From contig JANPWX010000076.1 in NCBI GenBank assembly GCA_024734555.1, forward strand, positions 3,561,448 through 3,625,447: a stretch of DNA of 64,000 nt, given 5' to 3'. The notes under the pieces were generated by a model. The model searched no databases and was not told where the DNA came from. It worked only from the letters and a program-made list of their open reading frames with translations. The stretch is from Trochalopteron elliotii (lineage: Eukaryota; Chordata; Aves; Passeriformes; Leiothrichidae). This document shows positions 22,676 to 35,734 of the stretch, piece after piece (position 1 is the stretch's first letter; every line of letters starts with the position of its first letter). Made by a program: the position numbers and the translations under genes.

Positions 22676-23559
22676 ATATGTTTCTTGCCTTTCCTTCTCC
22701 ACTTTCCAATTTTCCCTGTTTTCTGTCTTTCATGTAGAAAAGAAACTATAAAGGCCAAGTAGAGTGTATCCTGAAAGGAACTGAGATGTGTAGGCATAAC
22801 AATATCTAGGAGAGACTGAAGGAGATCACTGAGAACTACAGACATATTCAATAAAATAAGTCAAAGTTCTTTGGAGCTTGAACACTCACTTGAGTTGTAT
22901 TCTCCTGCTTTAGAAAAAATCTGAACAAAAGGCTGGAGATGTTAAAGAAAAATGGCATAAAGATTAGTGAATGTAGATCACACCTGACCAATTTCATTCA
23001 TGTTTGGAGGGCACTACTGATCTATTAAATAAAAGAAGGCAGCACATCTAAGTTGTCTGGATTTCAGGTATCTACTTGCAAAGGTGCCAAATAGGAAAAG
23101 GTGAGTGAAAGTGGAGAAAGGGACTGAAAGAGAAACTGTGTATAGGGAGAGAATTAACAGAGGAGTATTCATGGATATATCATACTGAAATAGGGCTACT
23201 GAAATGAACACCTAGTGAAGCTTTTAACAGTTAAAACATTCTATGAACAAAAGAAAAAGAGGAGTATAACATATATGTGAAGCTGAGAATTCAGTTTTAG
23301 TCTTCCTAAAAGTTTTACCAGTATAGAAAAATGCAATAAACATTATTATTAGTCCAGCTACAATAATACTAACACTCACTTTCTAAATTATCTAATCAAT
23401 GCAATATAGATCTTACTAGTAATACTAAAGGCAGAAGTTGTTATGTATGACAAACTTGCCATTATCTATCCCTTTCCCCAGGCAGTGTCCTCATCATTCT
23501 AATATTCCTCTATATTCTAAGAAGGATGATTTTAGCTGATGTAGAAGGCATGCAGCAAA
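22676..23559. other. Non-coding stretch
   Basis: No gene or known repeat recognised. Purine-rich blocks near 23090-23165 could be very old repeat sequence but do not support a call. Confidence 0.5.
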
Positions 23560-23914
23560 TTTTCAGCATTGTGAGGTCTCTGCAGGGAGGCCTATGGTAT
23601 TCATGGTGGAGAGGTTTCCTCCTGCTTGGATGTGAGCATTTCTTGGTTTAGTTTTCTCATTTTTTTTAGTCACAGCTCGCTTTCCTCTCCCACTGCAGCC
23701 TGGCAGTGTCCCCTAGCCCCATGCACACAGAGGGACATTGTTTGGCAGACAGTGACTTGGGGACTGGCTGGGAGTTTGTGCCCAGAGCTGAAGCTGAAGC
23801 AGGGGAGCCAGCAGTCACTGCCCATGGCACAGGGGTTAAACTAGTGACAGCTCAGGCTATGGATGGGCTAAAATCTGGCACTGAGAGGTCAAGGTCAAGA
23901 CTTTTTATTCAGTA
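23560..23914 (-). mobile_element. Unassigned dispersed repeat, copy B (LTR-like)
   Basis: It matches copy A (17880-18425) in the same orientation, block by block: 'gtttcctcctgcttgg', 'gtcacagctcgctttcctct', 'cagacagtgac', 'cccagagctgaagctgaagc', 'gggagccagcagtcac', 'gcacaggggttaaactag' and a closing 'gactttttattcag' block. The shared A/T-rich right end reads AATAAA-like on the minus strand. The spacing between blocks varies by small indels, so the copies are old. It is non-coding; frames at 23626-23844 and 23706-23915 follow the repeat and have no domain. Confidence 0.5.
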
Positions 23915-24985
23915 ATTGCAAAATTATTTGTCCTAGATACAGAACTCCTTGAGAAAGATCTATGGAGTGATGGAATACAGCTTTCTATTTTTTTGGCACA
24001 AAGTCTATGTATGTGTTCATAAAATTTCCTGATAGGTTACACTGGAAGAAAGAATTATTTTAGCTGAGAAATATGGCAATAGAAATTGAATAAACATTGA
24101 AAACTAAAATATCTTTCATTTAGGATTTAATGAGAAGAAATTTTTCAAGAAGTTGTGGTCTCATTAGCTGAAAACTGCTGAAAAACATTAAAGTTTGCAT
24201 ATATTAGTCATTGAAAGTCTACAGAATGCCAGTGTGACATAATAAAAGTGAAAAACAATCCTATAATTTGTCACTCTAGGTTTTACTTACTGAAGAAAGG
24301 AATTGTTAATTTCATTATATGGAGTAAGGATCTTTTCTGTGTGTGGTGGGCCATACACACTTTTTGGCCCACCAAATAGCTTGTGAAGATGCCTGCAGAT
24401 TGGAACAGGGGCAAGAATGTCTCACAGCTGCAGTGATCAAGAAATGAGCTCGAGATGTTGACTTTGTAAAGTTCCTGGGCAACTGCCTTTGAATATAAAT
24501 GAGAACACATTGAGTATCCAGGTGTGCAGCGAGGTGGCTGTTGCAAAGCTCCCTAAAAAGGCAGCAGCCTCTTTCATCTGCAGTCAGATGGGCAAACTCC
24601 AGGGGAGAAGCACTCAATGACAAACACTGGACTTAGGGCCTCTCACCACCCACCTGAAGGCAGAAATCATTACTGCTTACTTCCAGTGAACACCTGTGAG
24701 AGTATGCTTCATTTTCTCTAGTCTGTGTGCAATTAAAGGCCACCTGTTTGCATGCAGGAGTTGTTTGCAGCTGTTTCCCACAGTTGAGACCACTTCTCAT
24801 TACATTTTAGCAGATAGATGTTGTTTGTTGAAGCCAGCCATCAGCATCAAATTCCACCTGACTACAGCAAAGCTGATTATGCTAGTGGTCATCAGTCTCA
24901 ACCTGAAAAAAAAAAACATAAATAGAACCTTCTAAAATAAGATGTGGGAATGTTCCTCTCATCCTCTATACCTGGTATGGATCAA
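23915..24985. other. Non-coding stretch with complex composition
   Basis: No gene recognised. The part from 24340 to 24880 is less AT-biased and shows no repeat vocabulary. It contains E-box-like CAGCTG and CACCTG sites and a GC-rich hairpin at 24345-24373. It could be ordinary unique DNA or a conserved non-coding element; only a cross-species comparison can tell. Confidence 0.45.
24345..24373. repeat. GC-rich perfect inverted repeat
   Basis: Arms GGTGGGCCA and TGGCCCACC (9 bases, mostly G and C) surround an 11-base loop. It is strikingly GC-rich for its AT-rich setting. Confidence 0.75.
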
Positions 24986-25922
24986 TGAATCACAGAATGG
25001 TTTGAATTGGAAGGGACCTTAAAGATCATCTAATTCCAGTCCCCCTACCATGTGTAGGGACACATTGCACTTGACCAAGTTGCTCTGAGCTGCCTCCCAT
25101 ATCAATACTTACAGGAATGAGGTATCCACAGTTTCTTTGGGCAACCTGTTCCTATATCTCAACTTTCATAACAAAAAATTTCTTCCTAATATCTAATCTA
25201 AACCTGCCCTCTTTCAGTTTGAACTTATTTCTCTTTACCCAAGCCCTACATCCCCCTGTAGAAGCCCCTCTTTAGCTTTCTTGTAGGCCCCTTTTAGATA
25301 CTGAAAGGCTGCTGTTCCTGGTACCTTCTCTTCTCCATGCTCAACAACTCCAACTCTCTCTACCTGTCTTCAAAGCAGAGGTGCTCCTGTCCTCAGTGAA
25401 TATTTTGTCCCTCACCTGGACTTGTTCAAATAGGTCGACATCGTTCTTATGCTGGGGCCCAAGAACTGGAGCTCTCCAGATGGGATCTCACAAGAATGCA
25501 GTGGGAGAATCACTTCCCTCAACTTGTTGGTCCCACTTCTTTCGATGCAATCCAGGAAGCATTTCCCTTTCTGGGCTGCAAATGCACATCACCTGCTCAT
25601 ACTGTGCTTCTCAGCAACCAATGCCCTCAAGCCATTCTCCTCAGGGCTGCTCTCTGTTCTCTGCACAGACTGTATTTCTGCTTGGGATTGCCCCAACCTG
25701 TGTGCAGGACCTTGCATGTGGCCTTGCTGTCCTTTGTTCATGCAGGTCCACTGCTCAAGCCTGTACAATTGTCTCTGGGTGGTATCCCCTTTCTTCTGAT
25801 TGTCTTTTGCACTGCCCTTGGTGTCATCAAACGTGCTGAGGGCACACTCAATCCTACTATTCATGTCATGACAAAGATGTTAAACAGCCCCAGCCCCAAT
25901 ACTGAGCCTGAACAGTACTGCC
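24986..25922 (-). mobile_element. Long CR1 LINE 3' fragment
   Basis: The plus strand starts with 'atgaatcacagaatggtttg' and 'aattggaagggaccttaaag', the complement of a CR1 3' end, and runs nearly 940 bases. Later blocks are 'gcaacctgttcctatatctc', 'aatttcttcctaatatctaa', 'gatactgaaaggctgctgtt', 'gttcttatgctggggcccaa', 'gaactggagctctccagatg', 'caggaccttgcatgtggcct', 'tctctgggtggtatcccctt' and 'gatgttaaacagccccagcc'. The last blocks reach into the reverse transcriptase frame. Plus-strand frames at 25381-25839, 25449-25799 and 25496-25942 are antisense shadows. The sense frame is broken; the minus-strand frame at 25589-25864 is a remnant. Confidence 0.95.
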
Positions 25923-28900
25923 TTTTCATTGAGACTTTTTGATAGTGAATGGCATAGTATTGGGATAACAAATGGTTAGAGAACAAAAGTTCTTTAAACA
26001 GTTCTCAATCATAGCTTCTTTAATTATTCACCATTCTGGGTATGGTGTTTATCAACATGATTCCCAGCTTGGCACAGAGAAGGCTACAACACAGTATAAT
26101 CAGCACATTAGTCCTGTAAGGATTTTATGTTAGGGAATGTAGATGAAGGTAAGTTCCTGTGTTCAGACCTCAGTTGAATATATATTCTAGGAACAGATTT
26201 TATTGAAAAGAAGAAAAAAACATAAGGTTACTATTTGCAAATGTACAAGGAGAACAAGGAGCGAATTCATGCTGGCAGATAAACAAGTAGGTGTAAATGC
26301 ACCAAGAAAAAACACAGGAAATTAAACAAAGGCTTTTAATCCCCAGCAAGTGAGAGCTGTAGAAGTGACAGGAATAAAACCAGCTTATTTTAAATTATGT
26401 TTATATATCAGATAATTGACTATGACAGGAGAAATCTGGTTTTAGTATTTTAAGAAATTCTTTCAAATTATATGTCCAATACTCATGGGATTTTTAGATA
26501 TGATCTTTATGGTGCCAAAAACGAGACCTAGTTTCTGTATTGCAGCAATGCTCAATCACCTGCTTGGGGTTAGGCAGTCTGGCTCCTGCCAGCAAGCCTT
26601 TAACCATGTAAGTAATTTAAGTTTTATATGCATCACCATCTGTGGGTCAGACAGAACCTGAGTGGGAAATCTTCATGAAAGGGTAAGGTAAGATTTGGTT
26701 GATAAAGTCCTTCTGTGGCTTTAATCCAAAATCCTTTTGCAATTCTTTCTGAGTTATGAGAGTGGGGAAAAAATTCAATTCCTGCTGCAAAAGTGATCCA
26801 AGGGCCGTCACGCTTCTCAGAACAAAGCTAGAGTAAAACCACCCTCAGTTCAAAAACTTGACATGGGCAAAATCCTAGCTGATAATTTTTTGAGTGGATT
26901 AGGGAGGATTAAAGAAGAGAGAGCAGTAGAATAAAAATAAGAAGATAAGAATTTTTTTCTCCAGTCACTTCTGAGCATAGTAAATTGGTACCTCTATGAT
27001 TTTCACAATGCCAAATGAAACACTTTCGTTTTTGACACTTCACAATCCAAATGTCCAGACTGAGCAGAACTTACAAGCTATTCTTAGACTGCAGTCAGAG
27101 CTTAAAAGAAGGAAGAGAAAGTTAGCGAAATATTGAGATTTAAAGATTTTAAAATTACTCTAGTCCACTTTTTTTGGTATTGTGGTTTATATTTTCTTGG
27201 GTTTTTATGTGTATAATTTAACTAATGGAATATTAATATGGTGCTGAAGCAATATGACTTTTTACTGGATGTAGACAGCTTTTTATCCTTTTAAAATTTT
27301 TTATTGCAGTCATTAAAAAATGTTGTTCTTGCATTCATCATAACTTGATAACTGATAGAAAACTCAGGTCATGATCTTACTGATATTCTTGATTTTTCTT
27401 TCTTTATGTGTGCACATATGTATACAGGTATAGCTACTCTGTATCTATGAATCATTTTTCTCACTATTTGTGTATGTGTGAGTTGTAGGTGTGGTATATC
27501 AAATTAAATATATCTCTCCCACAAAAGCATACTGACAGACCAGATATTTTTCCTTCCCTTTAATTTTGGATTTTTTTTCTTTTTTAACTATTCAAATTCT
27601 TATTTTTCTTCTACTTCTGGGTTTTGATTCCTTGCTCTAAAAGTGGTGGGGATCTAAGCTTTTCATAATATGGAAGAAAAAATAATGCATTCTGGCAGGA
27701 TATCTAAGGAAGGCAAGTAACATATATAAAGTTTAAGATTGATTAGAAGGTCTACAAAAACATAAAATATTTCTTTTTACTTCTTTGTGGCTATGCCTAT
27801 TGCTAGTTAGCAACATTTTCTTTATTCGGTTACCAAAGAAAAGGTCTTGGCTTCCTAATCAGCGGACAGTATTTATTCTGAAATAAAAGTAAATTTTCAC
27901 TCTTTTTTGCAAAAGGCATAGATAGCTCATGTGAAGGATATCAAATGAGAATGTTATGCCACTGCTTCTTTTTCTATACAAGTTGCAAACTCAATTTTGT
28001 AGGGAAAGCCCAAATCCTGCTCTGCTGACTCTGTTGTCATCAGAGTAACCTCTGGCAGAGAAGCCATAATAAGTAAAGGTAAACTTGGAGAAAAAAAACT
28101 CACCTTCCAGTAATTTATTGAGGAAAGAAAAAAAAAAAGAGTCCCTTGATAGCTAAGACTACATTCAGAAATTACTCTTTGAGGCAAAGACACATCTTTG
28201 CTTAAATACATATTTAAAAATAAATTAATGAACAATGCACTGATTGGAGCTGTTAGCAGTTCTATAAGGAATCTGCAATCTTCTGTCACAAGCCACTTCC
28301 TTATATACCCTTCCACCAGCATCAATCCTGTAAGTGATAACATAGGATGCCTCAGTTTGGCATTTGTCCATCCCTCATCACCACAACATGCTGCTCAAAT
28401 GTGGCCCCTGAGTGTTTGCATTCCAAGAAGGCTACAAGACAATGCTGTGATGATTTCTTATCACCAAGGTAAACATCACTCCCTTACAGGTAATTGTGTT
28501 GTCTCTGGCTTTTCTGCTTCCAGCCAGATGTTTCCTTGGCCACAAGTTACCCATGCCATGATTTTAATTTCCCCTTCAGGTAGCTGAGGGCACTTCCCCC
28601 TCAGCTGCTTCTATTCTTAAAATAAGTATGGATTTAAATCTGGCATTGTGTCTGATATTAGCCACATCTGATAATCAGTAGGGACTGGACACAGCTAGAA
28701 TGGATGAAGCTCATTTTGTGTGTCATGAAGAGCATAACACTAATTGCACAAATTGGGGCTTTATTTGTGTTAGAGCAGCTCCCTTGCTATAGTGTGTTGA
28801 AAATCACTCATTGACAATGGCCAGGAGCAGAACTCTAGGCAAGGATTATAAGAGGTAGCAAAGGAAATTGTGATGTTTGCCTAAGTAGCTCTGTTATTAA

Positions 28901-30954
28901 AACTGCAATTAGATCCTTCCTACTACATGTAGGCACCTTAGAGGTGCCTTAATGAAGGGTGTCCAATATCATTATTTTTTCTTCTCCCATTAGAAAAGAC
29001 ATTGAAATAACTCAACATTATATTGTAGTACTCTGTCTTTAAACCTGATGCAATTCTATAAAGTGCAGTAAAGAGCATTTGTGAGCCTTTCCTATAGAAA
29101 ACAAAGAAACAAAAAAACCCCACCTATAAACCAATACTAAAACAAACAAAAATGAAATACACTATGGGAAATCAGAAAGACAAAATTCCAAAAAACCTGG
29201 AGCAATACAGAGAAGTATTAGGCTCAGGTTTTTTCTTCATAAGAAAAAGAATTATTAGGATTTAAATAAAATTTCCAAATGTATTTTTGTAATATATGCA
29301 CATTTATATTGTGCACATTTTGCAGTGGTGTCATTACACTAGAGGGAAAGGACACAGATTTTAAATAGTAAAATAAACCACTTTTTTTTTAATGCTTCTT
29401 TGGATACTTATACTTTGCTAAAATCCACTCTGTGGGAGAACATATGCACTTTAATCTGAGTCACAATAATCTGTGTTTCAGACAGGGATGAATAGTCGGT
29501 GATGTATCTAACAATCCATCCATCCAAGTTTGCATCCTAAGTTCCTCATTAAAGTATCTGAAAGCCATCTCTTTCCATGCTCACTTCAATGCAATAATAT
29601 CCATGTAATTTTGATTCATTTTGCTAGATGGCTGTGAATAAAGAACTTATTAGACACTCTACTCATAAAACTGTTGAATACTGTTTATACTTGGGGAGAT
29701 GGCAAATCTGATGAGTCAGTGTTTTCCTGTACATCCTTGTACAAAGGTTCACATATTGGCAGTCTTAACCACAGTGTCTGAGTGCCTCCATAATGTCTGA
29801 GCACTACTTGCTATGTTAGGCTATTAATCCTAAGAGACTGTGGATTGGATTACAACCTTTCTTCTTTCATAGGTGTTTTATTTTTTGAGCTTTGATTGTT
29901 CTTAATTTACACTTCTTTGCACCGTAATAAGCTCCTAATGCTGGATGGATACACGTGAAAGCAGAAGCATGCCCCTCAATATGATTTTGATTACACTCAT
30001 GCAATATTACACTCTGATTTTTTACTTACCTAGAAGAAGATTTCAAAATAAATGCTAAAAATGTTATTTTGCATAAATGAAATCTGTAGAGAGATATGTC
30101 CTATGAAGACAGTAGATAAAGAAGCTAAAAGAATGCAGGAAGGAAAAAATACATTTTTAAATTATTTTTAATATTTAAAGAATTAGTTTGTTAATAAAAT
30201 ACATGGTTAGGACAGAACTATCCTTTGTTCAGAAGATGACAGCTGTATTTCTTAAAGTGCTATATATGACAGCAGTATAATGATATTTTAAAAGTCTTTT
30301 CATGTATTACTTAGATATCTTTACTCTTTGTAACAAAATTTTGAAGGACTGAAATTAAAGGAAAATTATATGAAGCATTTGACCTAAAGCACCCCTCCTC
30401 ATCCCAATCTTTCAGACTGTTTCATTGTATTAGCCTATTCAGATAACAATACGAAGTAGTAAAACAGATTTCTGCCTTTAAATATCCTTTGGGAGAAAAA
30501 TGGTTCTTCAAACTATTGCTTTAGTGTAAGAGTGCTGCATAGTGCTGCACAGAACTAAGAGAAGAAATCATGAGAGTGAGGAACTAGTCATACAGTTTTG
30601 CCACAGCCTTTGTCAAGGGAAATGCAAAATAAATAAGCATATCCATTCAACATCCATCAAATAATGAGAATGTCATATGAATTCTGGGTTACTGTTGAAA
30701 TATCTTGAGCAGAAGGTTTAGGTTATATTCACAAAAGGGAACACTCGCTGTTTTGTTTTGTTTTGTTTTTTTAATAATAAGCAGTTACTCAGGACCACAT
30801 TATTCAGTTCTCACTCCTATTTGTATTTACTTGAGTAAATCATCCTCTCAGAAAACTACTTTCATGGGTAAACTTTGGATAACATGAGAGCTTAATTATC
30901 CAACTCTTTATATTTTATTGCTATATTTGGCAATAGTTCCATAGTAACTTGTTC
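25923..30954. other. AT-rich non-coding stretch (5 kb)
   Basis: No gene, RNA gene or repeat family recognised. The 129-codon frames at 27954-28343 (minus) and 28198-28587 (plus) overlap each other and lack domains. A GC-rich hairpin lies at 28582-28606 and a TTTTG run at about 30750-30772. Confidence 0.55.
28582..28606. repeat. GC-rich perfect inverted repeat
   Basis: Arms AGCTGAGGG and CCCTCAGCT (9 bases) flank a 7-base loop. Confidence 0.7.
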
Positions 30955-31025
30955 AAACAGGGAGGTTGAACCAGATGACTCACTGTACTCTCTTCCAACC
31001 TGACCCAATCACTGACTCTGTGATT
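30955..31025 (+). mobile_element. Very short CR1 3' tail
   Basis: It contains 'ggaggttgaaccagatgact', then 'cttccaacctgacccaatca' and 'ctgactctgtgatt', the final ~70 bases of sense CR1 ending in a decayed terminal repeat. The severe 5' truncation is typical of CR1 retrotransposition. Confidence 0.87.
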
Positions 31026-31620
31026 TTGCTGACATTAATTTTAATAATAATTCCTCTAGAATGCCTTCTTGGTAATTTAGTTATGTAAAAGGCCTTTGAT
31101 TTCATCGGTTTACTTATTGTTTCATTTATATCCTCTGTTACTGGATTCTTCCAGTACTAATCTTCTTTCCTTGTCTCCCCACACCCGCACCTCTCTTCTT
31201 TTATTATCCATTATGAAATCCACCTTGAAACACAATAATAAAACTGAGCTCTAAATAGCAAAACAACCCCCTCATGCCCCCAAAACTTGAATCTTTTCTT
31301 ACAGACTTTATACTTCCTTAGCATAACATCTAGTTCTAAAATTCAAGTGGGATTCACCAGACAATCTTTCTTTCTGTTTCACCTGCACTAAGGGTGATCG
31401 ACCCTCAGGAATCAAAACAAACATCCCCCCACAGGAGTGAGGCATTAATTCATGCACAGCCTTTCTTCCTCTTGTTATTGGTCATGTGTCCCAAGAACAA
31501 CTCCCAGGTCCCAGCTACTCAAACAACTTTTCAGCTTTAAAAAACCTCTAGCTACTCTACTCCCATAATCCAAGATCATCTTTTCCCACCCATGCTCAGT
31601 AGCAGCTCACACTCCTGCCC

Positions 31621-31638
31621 TGGCAGGACGTCCTGCCA
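31621..31638. repeat. Perfect 18-base palindrome
   Basis: The site TGGCAGGACGTCCTGCCA is its own reverse complement with no spacer and has GACGTC at the centre. It is GC-rich in an AT-rich setting. Confidence 0.8.
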
Positions 31639-31962
31639 CTGGTCTCACACACACACTTTGTCTAATTTTCAGGTGACTCCCTGAAGAATGAGTAGGGTCA
31701 GAATCTTACTTTGGGACTGGTTCTCAGAAAAAAGTCAGTCATGGGTCCACCACCCCATACAAGAGTCAACAGTTCAGTAGGCATTGCTTTGGTGAACCAA
31801 TTGGTTTTTTCCAACCTATGATGCCAGTCCAATGCCTTTCCTAAATCCTTCTCCAAAACCTCCCTATCCTGGATATAAAATGGGAAAAGCTCAGGAAGCT
31901 GGATAGTAGAGGCTTGCCTGTTGGTGGGACTAGCCTTTTGAATTAATAATTGAATAGGTTTA

Positions 31963-31999
31963 TTGTATATATGGATAGAGAGAGAGATAGATAGATAGA
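31963..31999 (+). repeat. GATA/GA microsatellite
   Basis: A short impure run has AGAG dinucleotides followed by three to four GATA units. Confidence 0.75.
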
Positions 32000-32447
32000 A
32001 TATAAATATTTATAAATGCATCATCAATAAACTAACTGAAAAAGCCTTGAAAATAATTTATTTTCCTAAGTCAGAGAATTTTGAATATAATCAAATCTAA
32101 ATTATGTACAAGGTATGTAAATTTTACTTTACATTTTTTCAAAACTATAAATAATTTTGATTCCTTATTTTAATGATGGGATCAATAACATGCAGTGGTG
32201 CATTCATTAAAAAAACCAAAAAAACAAAAAAAACACAACAAACCAACACAATGTTTTCCAGTAAATATAACACTGTACATTACCTGAGAGAAAAATTATT
32301 GATTATTTTAAATGTCTACCTTTTACACAGCTTTCTGCAGGATACATTCTGTACTCACTTTACAGCACAACTGCCTGAGACTGGTAATTCAGTCCCCACA
32401 ATATGATTCCTAAATACTGCATTTGAAGAGAGGAGCTGATAAGCATG

Positions 32448-32469
32448 TCATGGTTTTCCAAAACCATGA
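32448..32469. repeat. Perfect inverted repeat, 10-base arms
   Basis: Arms TCATGGTTTT and AAAACCATGA are separated by only two bases. Confidence 0.8.
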
Positions 32470-33404
32470 TAGAGCATCTGTTAGTTGTCCTGAGATAATT
32501 TTTGATCACTGTGTGTGTACAAAACTACTGTACTTTTGGAAAGCAGATAGAATGCTAGTAGTTTATGATATGACCCAAAATAGAAAAGCATTACATAGCT
32601 CTCCAAACCCACATAACTAAAGATCATTTTAAGCTTTCTAGTGAAGATGTATTTTCCCAGGTGGTCAATTGCACTTGTCATCTGTTATTTTGGAAAATGC
32701 ACAGAATTTAATAGATGAGGTATATCAAACTAACTACATTAGGAACACACCAGCTGTCAATATGGCTTCAGCCCAACAGCATCTTTTGGGAAAAGCAAAT
32801 TCCAAAATGAAGACAGTATACTATTAGTCTGATAGAATGATTATAAGTTTCACCATCTGTTGCGTATTTCACTATTAATTGTGATTTGTGTCAACAGATA
32901 TTTTCTAAAATCCACATTTTCTTTTTTATACAAGAAACAGCAAAACAGAAAGATTACACATTGTCTCAAGTAAGGATGTACCAATGCTGAAGCTAAATCA
33001 GATAAACTTCACCCTGGTTTAACAAGGTAGATATCTAGGCAACTAATTACAGTAAACAGATCTAAAAATATCAGTGACAGAACAGAAAAACAAATCAGAA
33101 TTATCCATCTTTCCTTGAAAAACTTTCTCAATTTACTTCTCAAATTTATTCCATTGTGCAATCATAAACTAGTTATGTTTAATATTTCAAAGTCCATCAG
33201 TTGAATGAGATTGGATTTTAATTACATTTAATCAAACATAAGTGCAAAAGCCACAATAATTTCAAAATGTTTCGTGGCTAGATCAAAAGTAGAGAGGAAT
33301 TTCTTGCATGTAAAATTGAATGTTTAGTCAATCTATTTAATGTGAAGGATCATGACATTGTTTAAAAGTATAACAGAAAAGAAAGATAAATTTTTAATTA
33401 GGTT

Positions 33405-33545
33405 TGAGCCTTGGTTTTGTGTGTTTTGGGTTTTTTTGATTTTTTTTCTTATATTTTTTACTGTACCTCATAGCCCTAGGGGTTTTTTTGTTTGGATGTG
33501 GGTTTTTTTTTTTGTTTCATTCTTTCTTTCTATATTTCTTTCAAC
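33405..33545 (+). repeat. T-rich low-complexity tract
   Basis: Repeated T runs are interrupted by G and C over about 140 bases. The small open frame across it (33352-33549) is a poly-F/L/V artefact. Confidence 0.8.
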
Positions 33546-35734
33546 ATGATACCCATCTGTTTCCAAGTGAAAAGCCTGGTTCTAGTCCCAGTCACTATTC
33601 TTCAACGTTGGCTTGTTGCCTATTACATTAATAGGCTCTGTGCAGGGCTATAGCATTTATTTAAAAGCAAGATGAGACTCATGATCAGACTAAGGGTTGA
33701 TAACAGTTGTAGCACTGCAAGCATACGGTAAAGAATCTGGTATTATTTTAAAAAAATCTGGTATTATTTAAATTCTTTCATTCTTTTCTCCTTAAACGAA
33801 CATTTTGCTTGATCTGAAAATAAGCCATCACTCATGTCATCTTTTCCAAACAGGACTTAAAGCAAAAGGAAAAACTGTAACAACAGGTACTTAGTATTAT
33901 TGCCTAAGCCACACACTGAATTCAGACAACATTTTGTTTTCTCAAAAGCTTTTTCTACTTTGCCTTCCCTGTATTGAAGAAACTATAATTTCTGCTTCTT
34001 CCCCTGCTATTCTTGTAACTTCATTAACTGATTAACAAAGGGAAAATAAAACAGAACTCTGCAGTGCCTAATATGAGAGGGCATTCACTATAGGCAGGAA
34101 ATTACTGTAGTAATTTTCACTATAGGAAATGACAATCCAATATTCAGAAATCTCTGAAAAATCTGAGAAATAAAAATTAAGCCATTCATTCTTTCTCAAC
34201 TTGGCAGCCATACCAATGATTGCTCAGGTCATTTGAAGCATTTGATGATATCTACATTAGTAGGGGAATTTTTTTGTTGGCCTCTTTAGTAGGTTTTTTT
34301 GGTTTGTTTTGTGTTTTCTTTTGTCACTATGTGGCAATCAGTCAGCACAGCAAGTGTTATCTTTTAGGACAACAGTTATCAATCTAATAACCAGAGCTTA
34401 CCAAACTCAGAGCCAGATGACAAACAGGCTTTCAACTTACTGGGGAAAAAACAATGTCCTTTTCAAGACATATGATGAAAAGTGGATATACCGACACTAA
34501 TAGCTTTTTGAAAATTTGCTGTGACAGGAACACTTTAGAAGTCAGTATCACGTCCGTTAAAGCAGAGATAACTTTTTTCAGTTGGTCTTTAAGCTTCATA
34601 TGGAATTCGTTTAGAAATACAACATTCTATAGGAAATACATTGAGAAACATATTTGTTCCTTTATAATCTCCTTCATGTTTATAAAGAATATTAATGACA
34701 GAGAGAATTAAGAGGAGTGGGGCTTTTTTCTTAATTTCATGTAAGGATATGTTTCTGGAGTGTTATTAAGAAAGATCTGCATGTGTTATAAGTGCAGCAT
34801 CAGGCCACCACTGTGTCTGAATGGATGTAGAGAGAGACTACTACAGATGCACAGCAGATTTTTGTCAAGCAAAATTAATTAGATGTATTTCAAATTGATT
34901 GTCAAGGTTATGGCATTGCTGGCATACAACCAAAAAGCCCTGGTTTTGGCCAGTACTATAAAGGTATTTTATAATATTAAACTGCAGCATTAAGGAGAAG
35001 GCCATATATGGGTATTTTTATTTTAGAGAAGACACATTTAAAACAGATCTTGAATAATTTTGCACCCTGGTGACAAATTCAAACACTATAGGTAATATTC
35101 TATATGAGCTAGATACCTAGTGATATCCTTTGTTTTTCTAAGACATTCTTTGTTTCCCATTGATTTCTGAAACATCACATTTTTCTTTTTAATTATCAAG
35201 GTCTTTATATTAATATTTTAGTCCTTAGTCTTTATTGGAAGTACTAGTGATCTGAGATTCATGTTCTGGCAACAGCCTTCTCTTCCCTTCTTACCAGCTC
35301 TTGAGTTCAAAGAGCTATATGAATCATATTTTCAAGCCAATTACATTACTCTGGTTCTTTTGGAAGACTTTAACGTGTTTCTGAAAATGAAAATAAGTCA
35401 GCCTGCTAGGAGCTGAATCCAAATTTTACATTTAATGACAGCAGCTATGTCTGTCTCTTCTTTTATCCTTTAGTCAAATAGCACCTCCAGAAATGTTCAT
35501 TAGCCTTCTTTCTTTATTAAGCTTATCCTCCTATTTGTATTTTTTGAAGTCTGAAGCAGAAGGTCCATTTATCTGTTTAATATTTTCAATCTCTCTCTTC
35601 AGTCTTGAAGTAATGTTCAGGTCTCATCCTTTATGGGACATACTACACTCTGAAGGATATGGCAATGCAACGTTTTTTCACAACCAGAGATTTCAGCACA
35701 AGATGGTATTTTTAATATCCACTACAAAATAGAA

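Larger units (their letters stand above)
31026..35734. other. Non-coding stretch (4.7 kb)
   Basis: No gene recognised. A somewhat GC-richer part at 31150-31930 contains an 18-base palindrome and a TATAAAA-like site near 31877, and could be an old unrecognised element. Microsatellite DNA at 31963-31999, a palindrome at 32448-32469 and a T-rich low-complexity tract at 33405-33545 are also present. Confidence 0.5.

Noticed and set aside
25381..25942. Three overlapping 116-152 codon open frames on the plus strand
   Set aside because: All are antisense to a minus-strand CR1 and exist because its GC-rich sequence has few stops.
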